A stretch of DNA of 64,000 nucleotides from assembly GCA_024760905.1 (NCBI GenBank), contig CM045731.1, positions 57,634,125 to 57,698,124 of the forward strand. The letters are read 5' to 3'. The position numbers and the translations under genes were made by a program. Origin of the DNA: Plotosus lineatus (lineage: Eukaryota; Chordata; Actinopteri; Siluriformes; Plotosidae). Numbering within the stretch: the first letter of the stretch is position 1; every line of letters begins with the position of its first letter. Below the pieces are notes generated by a model. It worked only from the letters and a program-made list of their open reading frames with translations. It ran no database searches and was not told the origin of the DNA. Positions 53,976-64,000 of this stretch are shown here, piece by piece.

Positions 53976-55148
53976 ATAATTTACGTAACTGTGTCCTAAA
54001 TGTCTAAATGTCTTGTAAAAGGATCTTTTATTTAAATTTGCTTCAAGTAGGTACCATGTCATCACCTCGTTAGATGGAATAAACAGAGAGAATGGAAAGG
54101 AATATACAGAGCGAAGAATGAGTGTACATCTTCATAAAACAAGCTCCTCAGTTCAGTGTGCAGTAATAGTGAGTCTACGGTTATAAAAGAGTATGAAGAG
54201 ATTTTATTATTAAAGAAGAAAGAGAAATTGAATTGGTTTAATTTATCACCAGAAAGGACACGGGTATCTCTGTATGGTTCAATTTATCATTGTACCCCAG
54301 AGTTGTGAGAGGAAGGACGAGCCCAGTCTACTTGCTGCACTCAGGATTATTATAAGGCAGGGGCTCAGATTTACAAGTGGACTTTGATGAATTTAATTCT
54401 TGCACTGAAGTAAAGACTTTATGTGAGATCTCTGGTATTCACATGAAACTAATCTGAGGTGCGAGAGCAGTGGATCAGCTCACACCAAAGTTCTCCTGCA
54501 GACTTCAAACAGAGGATCTTTTCAACAGCTTCAGCATGTCAGTGTGGGGATCGTGGAGGTTCAGCAGCAGGGCAGAGCATTTTCATTAGAAATCCAGACA
54601 CTGGTTTTCCCGTCTGTCCTGCTCTGGAAGAGAAAACATGCTCAAATTTGTCTTGCACAAACACCAACACACACACAAGCTACAAAGTGATGGCCTGGAT
54701 GTTAACTTGACACTCAAGACTCAACAAAAAACTCAGCTTCCCCGTTCTTTTTTATTTTCACATTTTATTACAGACAGAACCCCGATGTCCAGAGCAAGAA
54801 GGTTCTGGGTTTGAGTCCTGGGCTCAACAAGGGAATTTTGATGTGGCGATTTGCTTGTTTTTTTGCGAGATGGGTGGTTTTACCAGGAAACATGTATTCA
54901 TCCACAATGAATGGAAGATAAAACACATCAGAGCTTCACTAGTGCTAACCCTGATGCATAAACTGATCACAACGCAGCAGATACTGAAGCAAATTAAGGG
55001 AAACCATGGCTAACAAATGGCTAGGGGTTATTTATATGTTCAGCATGCTTCTAGCACACTGGCATCCCTAGAAATGATTCAGTGTTCAAAGACCAAATAT
55101 GCCCAAGTCACTTTTTCATTGCCTCTTTTTTGTCTTTTTGTCCCTCAG
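53976..55148. other. Intron 2 remainder up to the exon 3 acceptor
   Basis: About 1.17 kb without recognised repeats until the polypyrimidine tract (55107-55146) of the exon 3 acceptor. A head-like SINE scrap may lie near 54795-54830 (agcaagaaggttctgggttt). Confidence 0.45.
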
Positions 55149-56347
55149 GTGTAGATCTTATTCTCCAGCTGGGCCTTTCCAGCCACAGAGATGGCATACA
55201 TTCCTCTTGGATGATGTCCCCACCACTGCTTATTTCTTCCTTCCCATCTCTCTCTGTCCTTCCCACTGGGGTCGGGGTGACTCTGGACCCTGATGCTACA
55301 ATTGAAGCCCCTGTAGCGAGTGTCCTTCCTGCAGGTTTGGAGAAGGAGTTTTCTTTGATAGTGAGCCTCAACTCAAAGCAAGCCACCAACGCCTTCCTGT
55401 TGAGCATACGGGACGGAAAGGACCGGCTTCAGTTTGGTCTGCAACTTCTGCCCAATTGGGTGGTGGTCTACACAGGAGACAAGGCTTCAGTCTACTTCAG
55501 CTATGAGGCCCAGGATGGATGGTGGCACTCTTTTGCAGTGGCGGTGCGTCCACACTCTGTGTCATTCTTTGCCCAATGTGGGGAGCTACACTATAGTGAG
55601 GAAACACTGATCAGGCCACGGATGGCAGTCACAAATGGCCTTGTGGGCATTGGAAGGATGAGCTCCAGGGCAGCACAGTTTGAAGGCTCTCTGTGCCAGC
55701 TGGAGATCTATCCATCAGCACAAGTTGCAGCACATTACTGTGACTATGTTAAAAAACACTGCAGACTGGCAGACACTTTCCGATCTCCTTCCTCTTCCAC
55801 ATTGCCTTCTCTAACATCCTCGATGATCTCTCCTACTCCCACTGAATCACACTCTCAAAACCCAGTGAACTCTACACTCAGGAACTCTACAACCGTATCC
55901 ATTTGGAATACAATGAGAACGAGTATCACTCGAACTGTTGTTCCGGCTCTGAGCCCTTTCAGGCCAAAGCACTCCTCAGATGAACGCACCCCTCCAAGAG
56001 AAGGTAGACCCTATAAAGAGAACAACACTGAGGATCAGGGGTTTTTGGGACGACCCCATGCTACTCGAGCCACCCCAAAGCGAATCTCTCACCCTAGGAA
56101 TAACCCAATAACAAGAAACAAAAATGGCCACCAATATCCATATCACTCAGAGCCTCAAACAAAGCTGAACGTTGCAACATTATACAGGCAGCAAGAGTAT
56201 GACAATCAACTGGAAAGTGTAGAGGAATATGGCGAGGATCAGAAGTATGACTCAGGAGTATATGGATACGAATATGGGTTTGAGGACGGAGACTACTTTT
56301 TGGACTATGATGGTTTTGGTGGTCTGAAAGGAGATCCAGGGCTACCG
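55149..56347 (+). CDS. col27a1: Collagen alpha-1(XXVII), exon 3: TSPN domain and variable region
   Basis: A 1199-base exon between a strong acceptor (tttttgtccctcag, ending 55148) and a donor (gtgagt, 56348), coding residues 40-439. Residues 40 to about 245 form a thrombospondin-N-like domain. It opens VDLILQLGL, carries FGLQLLPNWVVVY and DGWWHSFAVAV, and ends with QFEGSLCQLEIYP and Cys183, Cys222, Cys237 and Cys244. The text closely follows human COL27A1 (compare QFEGALCQFSIYP). Residues 246-430 are a Ser/Thr/Pro-rich then Tyr/Asp/Glu-rich linker with N-glycosylation sequons at Asn280 and Asn285. The last nine residues, GLKGDPGLP, begin the collagen helix. Type XXVII is a fibrillar collagen of cartilage matrix. 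One large exon for this whole region is also the COL27A1 gene layout. Which teleost co-orthologue this is cannot be told. Confidence 0.93.
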
Positions 56348-56353
56348 GTGAGT
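56348..56353 (+). other. col27a1: Splice donor of exon 3
   Basis: ccg|gtgagt is near consensus. It falls between codons (phase 0), as is usual for fibrillar collagen exons that begin with a Gly codon. The frame stays open past it only by chance into a TG repeat. Confidence 0.85.
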
Positions 56354-56369
56354 TTCCCAGCCATTACTT

Positions 56370-56438
<69 letters not shown>
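56370..56438. repeat. (TG)n tract next to the exon 3 donor
   Basis: About 33 TG units beginning 22 bases after the donor. Confidence 0.95.
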
Positions 56439-56444
<6 letters not shown>

Positions 56445-57235
56445 TGGTGTTTGTACAAGGCAAAGTTGTGTTTTCTTTAACCTTCTCAAGGCAAGCAGGA
56501 GCAAAGTTCTGCATGAAAAATGAGCCAAATGGCAAAAGATAAATAGCCAAACTCGTTTATTTTCTCGTGGAGCTTTTAACACTTGGCTGCATTTCTAAGG
56601 GCTTTCCGGAATGAATCGCGGAAGATTTGAATAGAAATGTTTGGCAGTGGTTAATGCTGATTTAAGAACTGGGACAGTCTTGTCCAAAGTCTCTTTTTGC
56701 TTCCAGAGAAGCTGAAACACAGGCAGAAGGGAAAGACGGATGTTTTGTGCATGGAACGCTCTGAGATTTTGAAACATCATTTAGATCAAGTAAAATTAGC
56801 CATTGGAGATTTATATAAAGATTAAATAGATAAATATAAACTTGCTAGATAGCATGACAGCCAAAATATAAACCTGATTAAATTTACAGTAAATGATGTA
56901 TTGAGGTTCTTGTTAGAGCCGTACACAAATATGGATTGCTCTCTAGCAGGCCCACTCATTCTCTCACTCGTTTGCTGAACCACTTCATCCTGCTGGGGAA
57001 AATTTCAGGTCACATGGGCTGTGATGACGGATAAAACATGCTTCCAGTTATGCTAGCATTAGCATTAGTAATAATTAATAAACCAAAACCAACGATTGAG
57101 CAGCTTTTAGTATCAGGGTTACATCTGTAAAGGTATGTAATATAGTATTTATATTTTAAATAGAGGACTATTATGGATGCTGTGAATAATCATTTATCAT
57201 TGAGATGTCTGTAATATTTTAGTAAAATTAGGTAG
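56439..57235. other. Unassigned intron 3 stretch
   Basis: About 800 AT-rich bases; no Gly-X-Y exon and no repeat recognised. Confidence 0.45.
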
Positions 57236-57536
57236 GTAGGTAAAGTCTGTTGGGTTTTTACACCCGAGCCTCATGGCTCATCAGGCCGGTGCTTATCCCC
57301 GGTTTCCGTAGCGTGAAGGACCAGGAGTTCAACTTCCCCTGGATGGGACACTAGTCCATCGCAGGTTACCTTCCCAGTATATTTTTTACTGGTACCCATT
57401 TATACTGCTGGGTGAACAGAGGCACACTTGTGGTTGAGACCTTGCCCAGGGGTCTTAGCACAGTGAGGGTCTCAGTGGGATTCGAACTCACAACCTCCCG
57501 ATCATGAGCGCAGCACCCTAACCACTACGCCACCAC
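57236..57536 (-). mobile_element. tRNA-derived SINE (family C), antisense
   Basis: The reverse complement closely matches 35513-35792: the same head (gcgtagtggttagggtgctg), B box (gagttcgaatccc), and end (aaacccaacagactttacc). A block present here (about 57315-57345) is missing from the intron 1 copy. Confidence 0.88.
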
Positions 57537-57640
57537 TATAGTATAGTTAACACCAATGCCAACTAACTATAGTAACTATATAACTATATAGTATAGTACT
57601 ATATATACTATATAGTAACTATAGTAACTAACTATAGTAA
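57537..57640. repeat. Imperfect 'tatagtaacta' repeats
   Basis: Short tandem and palindromic variants of actatagtaac and actatatagt next to the SINE. Confidence 0.75.
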
Positions 57641-57854
57641 CTAACGCCAACACTTTAGTAAAATTAACACCATCTGAACCCACATTAATAACCTGGGAAA
57701 ACTTTATTCCATTTATTGTTTCTTTCCTTAAGTTTTCCCTTCGGCTGTAAGAGCAATCGATACATCCAACATTCCTCAGCACACACCATCTACAAACAGC
57801 TGGATCTGAAAGAGCTCTGGTGCTGGCGTAATTGCTTTCCAGATGTTTACACCT

Positions 57855-57855
<1 letters not shown>

Positions 57856-57893
<38 letters not shown>
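57856..57893. repeat. (CA)n microsatellite
   Basis: About 19 CA units. Confidence 0.95.
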
Positions 57894-57896
<3 letters not shown>

Positions 57897-57959
57897 TTTT
57901 GAGATCAAAAACGATCTTACTATACATTCCCAGAGTCAAGTTCGTACCAATGAGCCCAT

Positions 57960-58200
57960 CAGCATGATGGTGTGTAAGAGCCAATCAAAACTATGATGCA
58001 TATCAACCAGTCAGCAACTTGTTACATAACAGCTAAACAGCATTAAGCTGCATCACAGCTAATCAACACTGCAATGTATAGCAGTCAATTAGCATCAAGA
58101 TGCATAACAGCCAACAGGCATTGTAATGCATATCAGCTTTTCAGCAACTTGGTACATAAGAGGCAATCCGAATTGTGAGGTCTATCAGGCCACTAGACAG
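57960..58200. repeat. Degenerate tandem repeat, unit about 28-30 bp
   Basis: Diverged units such as gcatatcaaccagtcagcaa, gcatcacagctaatcaacac and gcatatcagcttttcagcaa recur across about 240 bases. Confidence 0.55.
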
Positions 58201-58568
58201 AGCAAAATTAATTGACCCGTTTGTGTAGACTGTATCATGTGATATGATATTAGCGCCATATTACCCTGTTCTATGTCCGAACCCGTAATTGCTTTAATAT
58301 TACAGAATTAACTAATCATTAACAAACTGTTTCTCATGATTGAAAAAATTATTTTTTAAAAACAAAATATTCTGGTATAATAACACTTGCTTGATTTTAT
58401 GATTAATTGTACTGGAAATGGTATGTTTCTATTTTATGGTGATATAGTTTTATATTTTATAGTTAATATTCTGAGCCAAACTCTATTGAAGTTTATGGAA
58501 ACCAGATTTTCGGAGGAAAAAACACTGAGGTACAAAAGAACAAGGAAGCAGAAAACATGTATCACATG
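58201..58568. other. Unassigned AT-rich intron 3 stretch
   Basis: About 370 bases; nothing recognised. Confidence 0.4.
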
Positions 58569-58576
58569 ACCTAGGC

Positions 58577-58702
58577 CTGGGGTCCTCAACCTTTTTTATC
58601 ACCGCGGACCGGTCGGTGCTTGACAATTTTACCATGGACCGGGGGGGCATAGATTGTTTATATTGTAAATATAATCTATTTATATGAAATTATCATTATT
58701 AT

Positions 58703-58745
<43 letters not shown>

Positions 58746-59132
58746 CACTTCATGATGTTATTTTTCAACAGCTGAAATAAAATTGGTTGGGAAGTAAAGC
58801 ATGAACTTTTCTAAAAAACAAAAACAAAACAAAACAAAAAAACACACAGGTGATGGTGCACCAGCTGGGAGAATGAAGGCTCAGGCTCAGTCTTATCCAA
58901 AATCCCCACTATTGTTTGAAACATGTCCAACTCGCCTCTGTTCATGTGCCGTCCCCTTGTGGGTTACATTTTAGCGCTCAAATCACCGACATGTAATCGA
59001 GATTTTCAATTTTTCAAAAATAAAGATCGTTCAGACTCAGATAATAAATACAACAGAAATAATGAATGTGGACCGGTATCAATTGAGCCACAGACCAGTA
59101 CCGGTCCGCCGCCCGGTGGTTGGGGACTCCTG
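58577..59132. mobile_element. Non-autonomous hAT-type element
   Basis: Ends ctggggtcctcaacc and ggttggggactcctg form inverted repeats. Inner text (gcggaccggtcggtgctt, ccagtaccggtccgccgcc) is also inverted. The flanks acctaggc (58569-58576) and acctagac (59133-59140) match in seven of eight bases, an aged 8-bp hAT duplication. A (TAA)n run is at 58706-58745. Confidence 0.82.
58706..58745. repeat. (TAA)n microsatellite in the hAT element
   Basis: About 12-13 TAA units. Confidence 0.9.
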
Positions 59133-59454
59133 ACCTAGACAATGTCACCTCATTAGAATAAATTTGCATAAGCCATCTAACAAGGATTTATTTACTTTTT
59201 GCTTTCATAGTAGTAACTATAACTGCCCTCATATAAATACATAAAAATAATCAAAAATACATTGTCAATTCATTATTATTGCATAAAGTTTCATAATGGT
59301 GACATTTTCTGTAAGGCAAAATGTTTTTGGAAGGAGGCTCCAGTCTCAATGTTTTGTACCAGTGTTATTGTTTCAAAAAAATTGAAAACTTCTTTATGAT
59401 GTATTCAGGATGAGGAGTTTGTGCTTTTACTAACACATGAAGGAGAGCAGCTGG
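59133..59454. other. Unassigned intron 3 stretch
   Basis: About 320 AT-rich bases; nothing recognised. Confidence 0.4.
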
Positions 59455-59645
59455 TTCAAGAGTCAAGATTTTTATTTGCCATTTGTGCTTTTACATACAT
59501 AGGAATTCTTGTGCGGTCATGCAAAGAATTAAGTTATAGAAAACAGGAAGGCTCAAATCAGCAAAAACACATAAAGTACTTCTATAGAAGAAATATATAA
59601 ATCATATGTTTAAAAAATAACCTTACACAGACCCAGTAAACAATA

Positions 59646-59646
59646 C

Positions 59647-59692
<46 letters not shown>
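59646..59692. repeat. (TAA)n microsatellite
   Basis: About 15 AAT units within the 3' part of the LINE. Confidence 0.9.
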
Positions 59693-59696
<4 letters not shown>

Positions 59697-60551
59697 CAAT
59701 ACAATAAATAAGTAAGTCAGTAGATACAACAACATAGTGTATAATATCATGAGTGCAATATAATATACATTATAATATAATTGTTTGGCTTGAGAGTCTC
59801 ACTGCAGCAGGAAAAAAGCTGTTAAAGAAACATGTTCTGTGTGTGACAATACTGTCTGCCCGTTTGTGCCTGAGGTTGTATATGCAGTGTTTGTGTTTAA
59901 GCAGGGAGTGAACTGGATGTAGTGTGTCTCTGATGATCCGCTCCATTCTTTTATGACAACGCTGTGCGTCTTTTATTCAATGAAGGAAGTTCAGTCCCAA
60001 TAATCCTTTCTGCAGTCTTTATGACCCTGCTGAGTCTTCCTCTTTACCTGTGTGGTGTTGCCGCACCACACAGTGATGCCTGTAGTGAGGATGCTCTCAA
60101 TCAAGCCTTTGTAGACCTGGGTGAGAGGATGACAGTGCAGGCTAGCTTTCCTGAGCAGCCTGATAAAGTGGCGTTTCTGCTGGGATTTTTTCATTATGGC
60201 CATAGTGTTCAAAGTCCAGCTCAGATCTGATGTTATTTTTAGTCCCAAGAATCTACAACTGCCAGTCCTGTCCACCTCAGTCCCCTTTGATGAAGAGTGG
60301 TTGTTGGGGGATTTCCTGAAGTCCATTCTTATTTCTTTTGTCTTATCTATGTTCACACTGAGGTTGTTATCCTCTCCATAGATAAGAATGCCATTCATCA
60401 AGTTCGTGTTGCCCGATTCGTTCCCACCCTTAATAAGGCCCAGGATGGTGATGTCATCAGCATACTTTATGATGATGGTATTTTCCTGGGTGGAGACAGT
60501 AATGTGTGTATGGGGTGAAAAGTTTAGGACTGAGGCAGGAGCCTGTGGTGA

Positions 60552-60872
60552 TCATGTGCTGACTGTGAGCTCTGCTGACACCCTCCTTCCCATCCTCACG
60601 ACCTGTGGTCTATCAGTCAGGAAATGCAGAATCCGGTTGCAGGTGGGGGTTGGGACACCAAGGTCTGTCAGCTTCCCAGTCAGCCTGCCTGATAGGACAG
60701 TATTGAAAGCAGAGCTATAATCCAGAAAAGGTGTCCTAACATATGTTCCTCTGCTGTCCAGATGTTGCAGGATATGATGTAACGCAATGGCCACTGGGCG
60801 GTTGGGGCGGTAGGCAAACTGAAGGGGGTCAATTGCATCTAGTACTGTGTGGTTGATGTGTGTGAGAACCAT
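60552..60872 (-). pseudogene. LINE reverse transcriptase fragment (CR1/Rex1-like)
   Basis: An open 106-residue piece with DPLQFAYRPNRPVAIALHHI, LDYSSAFNTV (the first catalytic Asp block, DYSSAFNT) and LGVPTPTCNRILHFLTDRPQ. The FADD block should follow near 60440-60470 (minus), where remnants are read in another frame. Confidence 0.8.
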
Positions 60873-61835
60873 TTCATAGCAACTGACGTAAGTGCCACTG
60901 ACCTGAAGTCATTCAGGATAGATGGATTCAGCTTCTTTGGAACTGGTATAATGATGGAGGACTTAAAGACACGGGGAACTATGGCTTGGCATAGAGACAG
61001 ATTGAAGATGTCTACATACACACCAGTAAGCTGTTCCGCACAGGCCTTCAAAACTCTGGGAAAGACACCGTCTGGTCCTCCAGCCTGATAGGGGTTAACT
61101 TGCCTCAGAGCCTTCAGGACCTGTGTGTGTGTGTCATCTGAAAAACAGTGTCCGTAGAAAAATTGCAGGGGCTTTTAAGGGAGTGTCTGTGTTCAGTCTA
61201 TCAAACCTGGCGTAGAAGATGTTTAGGCTGTCTAAGAGGGAGACATCCTGAGGGTCTGTGGTTGGTGCTGTCGTCTTGTAGTTTGGACTGCTTGAATTCC
61301 CCGCCACATGCTGCGTGTGTTATTACTCAGGTAAAAGATTTCAAGTTTCTGGGAATAAGTCCTCTTTGCAGCTCTGATGAACTTCTGCAATGTTTACCAA
61401 GCTTTCTTATATTCCCTTTGATCTCCAGACTTAAAAACTTCTTGCCATTTCCTGATTTTCTTTTTTGTGTCGCTGTTGTACCAGGCTTTCTGATTCAGAA
61501 ACACATGCACAGTTCCAGGGGGAGCACATATAGATGTGCACCAGCTGATGTAGTCACTTACAGCTGCTGTGTCTTCATGGATGTCTTTTGTGGCCACTTT
61601 AAAAATACAATATTCCAGACTGTAGCCTCTAAACAACCCTGCAGGATAGCCTGTGCATTGTCAGACCAAGTGTTGACCATTTTATTTGTGACTGGCTGTG
61701 CCGTAATCCTCTTGGTGTAAGTGGGCTTAAGCCAAATCGCCAGGTTAGTGTTATTCTCTAGCTTAGCATGGAGTCCTGACTGCTTTTGGGATTTTTTGTA
61801 TATAGTGTTGTTGCTACGAACCGTATATGAGGGGA

Positions 61836-62045
61836 TATCCTAGTAGTTCATTAGCCAATCAAAACACAAGACCGCTCATATCCAGTGAGTACAACGATAA
61901 TAAATAACAATCTATATGAGCTGCTATGAGATGTAAGTAGTGTAGTTATTAATGTTCATGGATGGTTCTCACTTTTTATATTTAAAATGAATAAAAACTG
62001 TGTAATTGTATTCTGCAATTGATTAGGATCATTAGTGGTAGTGAT
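61836..62045. other. Unassigned spacer
   Basis: Nothing recognised. Confidence 0.35.
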
Positions 62046-62204
62046 GGGCTGGATGGTGATGAAGCGGTTGGCACGTCCACCTCACAGCAAAAAGGTCCTG
62101 AGTTGGAGACATTGTTGTGTGGAATTCGCATGATGGTTTTCTTCCACAGTTCAAAGACATGCACATTACACTAACTGACCCTTTTAAATTAGCCCCAAGT
62201 GTGA

Positions 62205-62287
<83 letters not shown>

Positions 62288-62330
62288 GTTGTGTGTGTAA
62301 TGAGTGGCGTGTTAAGAACAGATTACATTA
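62046..62330 (+). mobile_element. tRNA-derived SINE (family B), 5' part
   Basis: Head gaagcggttggcacgtccac, ctcacagcaaaaaggtcctg, body gtgtggaattcgcatgatgg and caaagacatgcacattacac. It runs into a (GT)n tract, which replaces the usual short gtgagtgtga motif. Confidence 0.65.
62210..62282. repeat. (GT)n microsatellite within a SINE
   Basis: About 35 GT units, an expansion of the SINE's own GT-rich body segment. Confidence 0.95.
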
Positions 62331-62599
62331 ATATGTATGAATATGTTTATTAAAGTCTCTCTAGCGGTCTGCTAGCTTTTATTAGCTAATGCTAATGCAG
62401 TGTGTTTTTGAGGACACTGAACTGGAACGAGTCCAGTAATGGAATACACTGTGTGTGTTGTAGTGTTAATTAATGTGATTAATTTTTATTCGTTAAAGAT
62501 GAGCTGGGTGTCACTGAATCTTTTCATCATGACATAGACAGGTCTGGTAAACACCACGCACTCTGAACTCAGCTAGGGCTATGTAGGGACCAGCAAATT
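62331..62599. other. Unassigned intron 3 stretch
   Basis: Nothing recognised. Confidence 0.35.
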
Positions 62600-62930
62600 T
62601 TTATAGACATAAGATCCAGGGTTTGATTACCGGGTTTGGCGAGGGCGAATGCATGTTCTCTTTGTGTTCGCGTGGGTTTTCTCCGGGTACTCTGGTTTCC
62701 TCCCGCAATCCAAGAACATGCACTGTATGCTAATTGACTGTTTAAAATTCTCCCTAGGTGTGTATGTGTATGTGAATGGTTGTGTATATATGCTGGCCCT
62801 GTGCTGGACTAGCAAGCTGTTTTGAATGTGCCCCGTCTTCTCACAGAGTTGGCTGAACTAGGCTCCAGCCTCCCCACATCCATAGTAGGATGAAGCAGTT
62901 TGGCAAATGAACGAATTAATGAAATTAAAA
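62600..62930 (+). mobile_element. tRNA-derived SINE (family B), head partly lost
   Basis: cagggtttgattaccgggtt, tgttcgcgtgggttttctcc, ctctggtttcctcccgcaat and a decayed tail (ggatgaagcagtttggcaaa, gaacgaattaatg). Confidence 0.75.
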
Positions 62931-62964
62931 AATTGTGGCAGAATTCTGATAGACTGGCTCTGTT

Positions 62965-63435
62965 GTAGTGGTTCGGATACATGCCTCACAGCAAGTAGGT
63001 GGGTTCGAGTCCCAGACTTAGGTGTTCCTGTGTGGAGTTTGCATTTTGTACTCATATGTCTATATGTAGATTTACCAAAGAGACGATTCATGGATGTGGT
63101 GAAGGAGGACATGAAGGTTGTTGGTGTAAGAGAAGAAGATGTAAAGGATAGGGTGAGATGGAGGCAGATGATTCGCTGTGGCGACCCCTGAAGGGAAAAG
63201 CCCAAAGGAAAAGAAGAAGAAGATGTCGATATGTAGGTTTCCTCCCACAGTCAAAAAAATAGGGTAATTAGCTGTTTCTTATTGCCCCTAAGTGTATAGG
63301 TATGAGTTTGTGTTGGCCCTGTGATAGACTGGAGGTCTATTCATGGTGTATTCCACGTTTGCCCAGTGTCAGCTGAGACAGACTCTAGCCTTCACACGAC
63401 TGTTACTGGAGCAAGCAGTCCGGCAACTGCATGAC
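62965..63435 (+). mobile_element. tRNA-derived SINE (family B) interrupted by a LINE tail
   Basis: Head gtagtggttcggatacatgc and gggttcgagtcccag, body gtgtggagtttgcattttg, interruption at 63070-63223, then gtttcctcccacagtc and gcccctaagtgtataggt. The tail is lost. Confidence 0.8.
63070..63223 (+). mobile_element. RTE LINE 3' end, 154 bp, inserted into a SINE
   Basis: Matches the end of the LINE at 27760-27907 (gattcatggatgtggtgaa, ggtgagatggaggcagatga, gattcgctgtggcgacccct). Flanking 13-base repeats tgtctatatgtag (63057-63069) and tgtcgatatgtag (63224-63236) differ at one base, so this is a severely 5'-truncated retroinsertion. Confidence 0.9.
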
Positions 63436-63978
63436 AGAGTTCTGGGATATTATTCCCAGGGTGCACCTCTGCTTACAAATATGGTCGTCACAGACTACAA
63501 ATCCCAGCCGACATGTTTTCACTCTTCTGAGTAGTGATTAAGTGCACCTGGTTTCCGGGTACCTGTAAACAAATCAAAAGGTTTGTGCTTGTCTCCGTTT
63601 AATGTCATATCCAGCCCCAAATACCGCTCAAAATCAGCCGAGTTCCATGATTTAGATGCTGCGCCATGTTTATATTTAAAGACAGCCTGTCCCCAGATGT
63701 TAACATCCTGTGTAAAAGCGTGTGTTGAATAGAAACTCGGGTTCCATCTCCTCGTTCTCACTTTATTTTAAAATCAGCAGCGTGTTGGACAGGAGACGGG
63801 TTTGCAGTGACGAGGGAAGCAGACTGCACAGAAACACAGCGTCGGCCTGGAAAACATGAGGTTTCACTTACGCCGTGCGTCTTGTTTCCCCCGAGCAGAC
63901 TATTGTACGTTATAAGAAAAGCTCTTTCACTAACTGCTGGCTTCACTTGCTTTTTTCTCCCGCTCTCTTTCTTGTCTC
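63436..63978. other. Unassigned end of intron 3
   Basis: About 540 complex bases with no recognised repeat; no collagen-type Gly-X-Y frame bounded by splice sites was seen. Confidence 0.45.
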
Positions 63979-64000
63979 ATGTCTCTGTTGTCTTGCAGGG
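63979..64000 (+). other. col27a1: Probable acceptor of col27a1 exon 4, cut by the window end
   Basis: The polypyrimidine-rich gtctctgttgtcttgcag ends at 63998, and the exon would open with gg, compatible with a Gly codon in phase 0 after exon 3. Only two bases are available, so this is an inference. Confidence 0.5.

Larger units (their letters stand above)
59455..61835 (-). mobile_element. CR1/Rex1-like LINE, antisense, 5' truncated and decayed
   Basis: Minus-strand fragments in order give a pre-RT linker (VHVFLNQKAWYNSDTKKKIR, 61394-61636), RT start (FKSSIIIPVPKK, LNDFRSVALTSVAMK, 60839-61051), RT middle (LQFAYRPNRPVAIALHHIL and a DYSSAFNTV block, 60552-60872) and the C-terminal region (LSVNIDKTKEIRMDFRK, FLGLKITSDLSW, 59991-60401). 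The 3' UTR runs to about 59460 and contains a (TAA)n run. Multiple frameshifts disable it. The missing endonuclease indicates 5' truncation. Confidence 0.85.

Noticed and set aside
56348..56542. Extension of the collagen open frame past 56347
   Set aside because: A consensus donor and a TG repeat follow, and a Gly-X-Y helix should continue instead; the open frame is chance read-through.
56439..63978. Short collagen Gly-X-Y exons inside intron 3
   Set aside because: No stretch with Gly every third residue bounded by AG and GT was found by eye, though a very short exon could be missed.

Overview
This window reads as nuclear DNA of a teleost fish. It is dominated by interspersed repeats: tRNA-derived SINEs of the DANA/Mermaid style, RTE- and CR1/Rex1-like LINEs, sushi-type Ty3/Gypsy chromoviruses, a Tc1 element, hAT elements and many long dinucleotide tracts. 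It carries one recognisable host gene with vertebrate exon-intron structure. No bacterial features, CRISPR arrays, rRNA or genuine tRNA genes were seen. The species cannot be fixed from the sequence.

Host gene. Three exons on the + strand join in frame into the start of a type XXVII collagen alpha-1 chain (col27a1). Exon 1 has coding bases 30781-30827, exon 2 is 45143-45213 and exon 3 is 55149-56347. Splice phases are 2, 1 and 0, and 439 codons result: a signal peptide, a thrombospondin-N-like (TSPN) domain, a long variable region and the first Gly-X-Y triplets. The last two bases of the window follow a good acceptor and may open exon 4. Everything from 30.8 kb to the end is therefore col27a1 exon or intron; bases 1 to about 30.2 kb are upstream.

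Upstream region (1-30 kb). An antisense LINE with a palindromic end occupies 1.2-3.5 kb. A roughly 40-bp minisatellite split by a CR1/Rex1-like LINE lies at 4.7-6.2 kb. Several SINEs follow at 7.6-11.5 kb, then a Tc1 element with 200-bp inverted repeats (13.3-14.8 kb). A TIR element split by a sushi-type LTR retrotransposon spans 15.0-20.3 kb. A 342-bp tandem duplication and an antisense RTE LINE fragment lie at 20.4-22.8 kb. A full-length RTE LINE with its own SINE insertion lies at 24.4-27.9 kb.

Gene region. Intron 1 (14.3 kb) holds SINEs, a nearly intact antisense hAT transposon (39.2-41.7 kb) and a 2.9-kb octamer satellite that stops about 115 bp before exon 2. Intron 2 (9.9 kb) opens with long CT and GA tracts and contains a second, antisense sushi-type element (47.8-53.5 kb) whose LTR was itself hit by a SINE fragment and a hAT MITE. 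Intron 3 (7.65 kb) has a TG tract next to the donor, a hAT MITE, a 5'-truncated LINE and SINEs.

Most informative observations. (1) Both sushi elements carry an 11-nt match between the predicted transcript start and the primer site beside the LTR, with a compensatory base change between copies, which points to Tf1/sushi-style self-priming. (2) A SINE family here appears built from a tRNA head, a LINE 5'-UTR-like segment and the LINE 3' tail, and the same head and body occur with a second, unrelated tail. (3) Inverted copies of one SINE in introns 1 and 3 flank exons 2 and 3.
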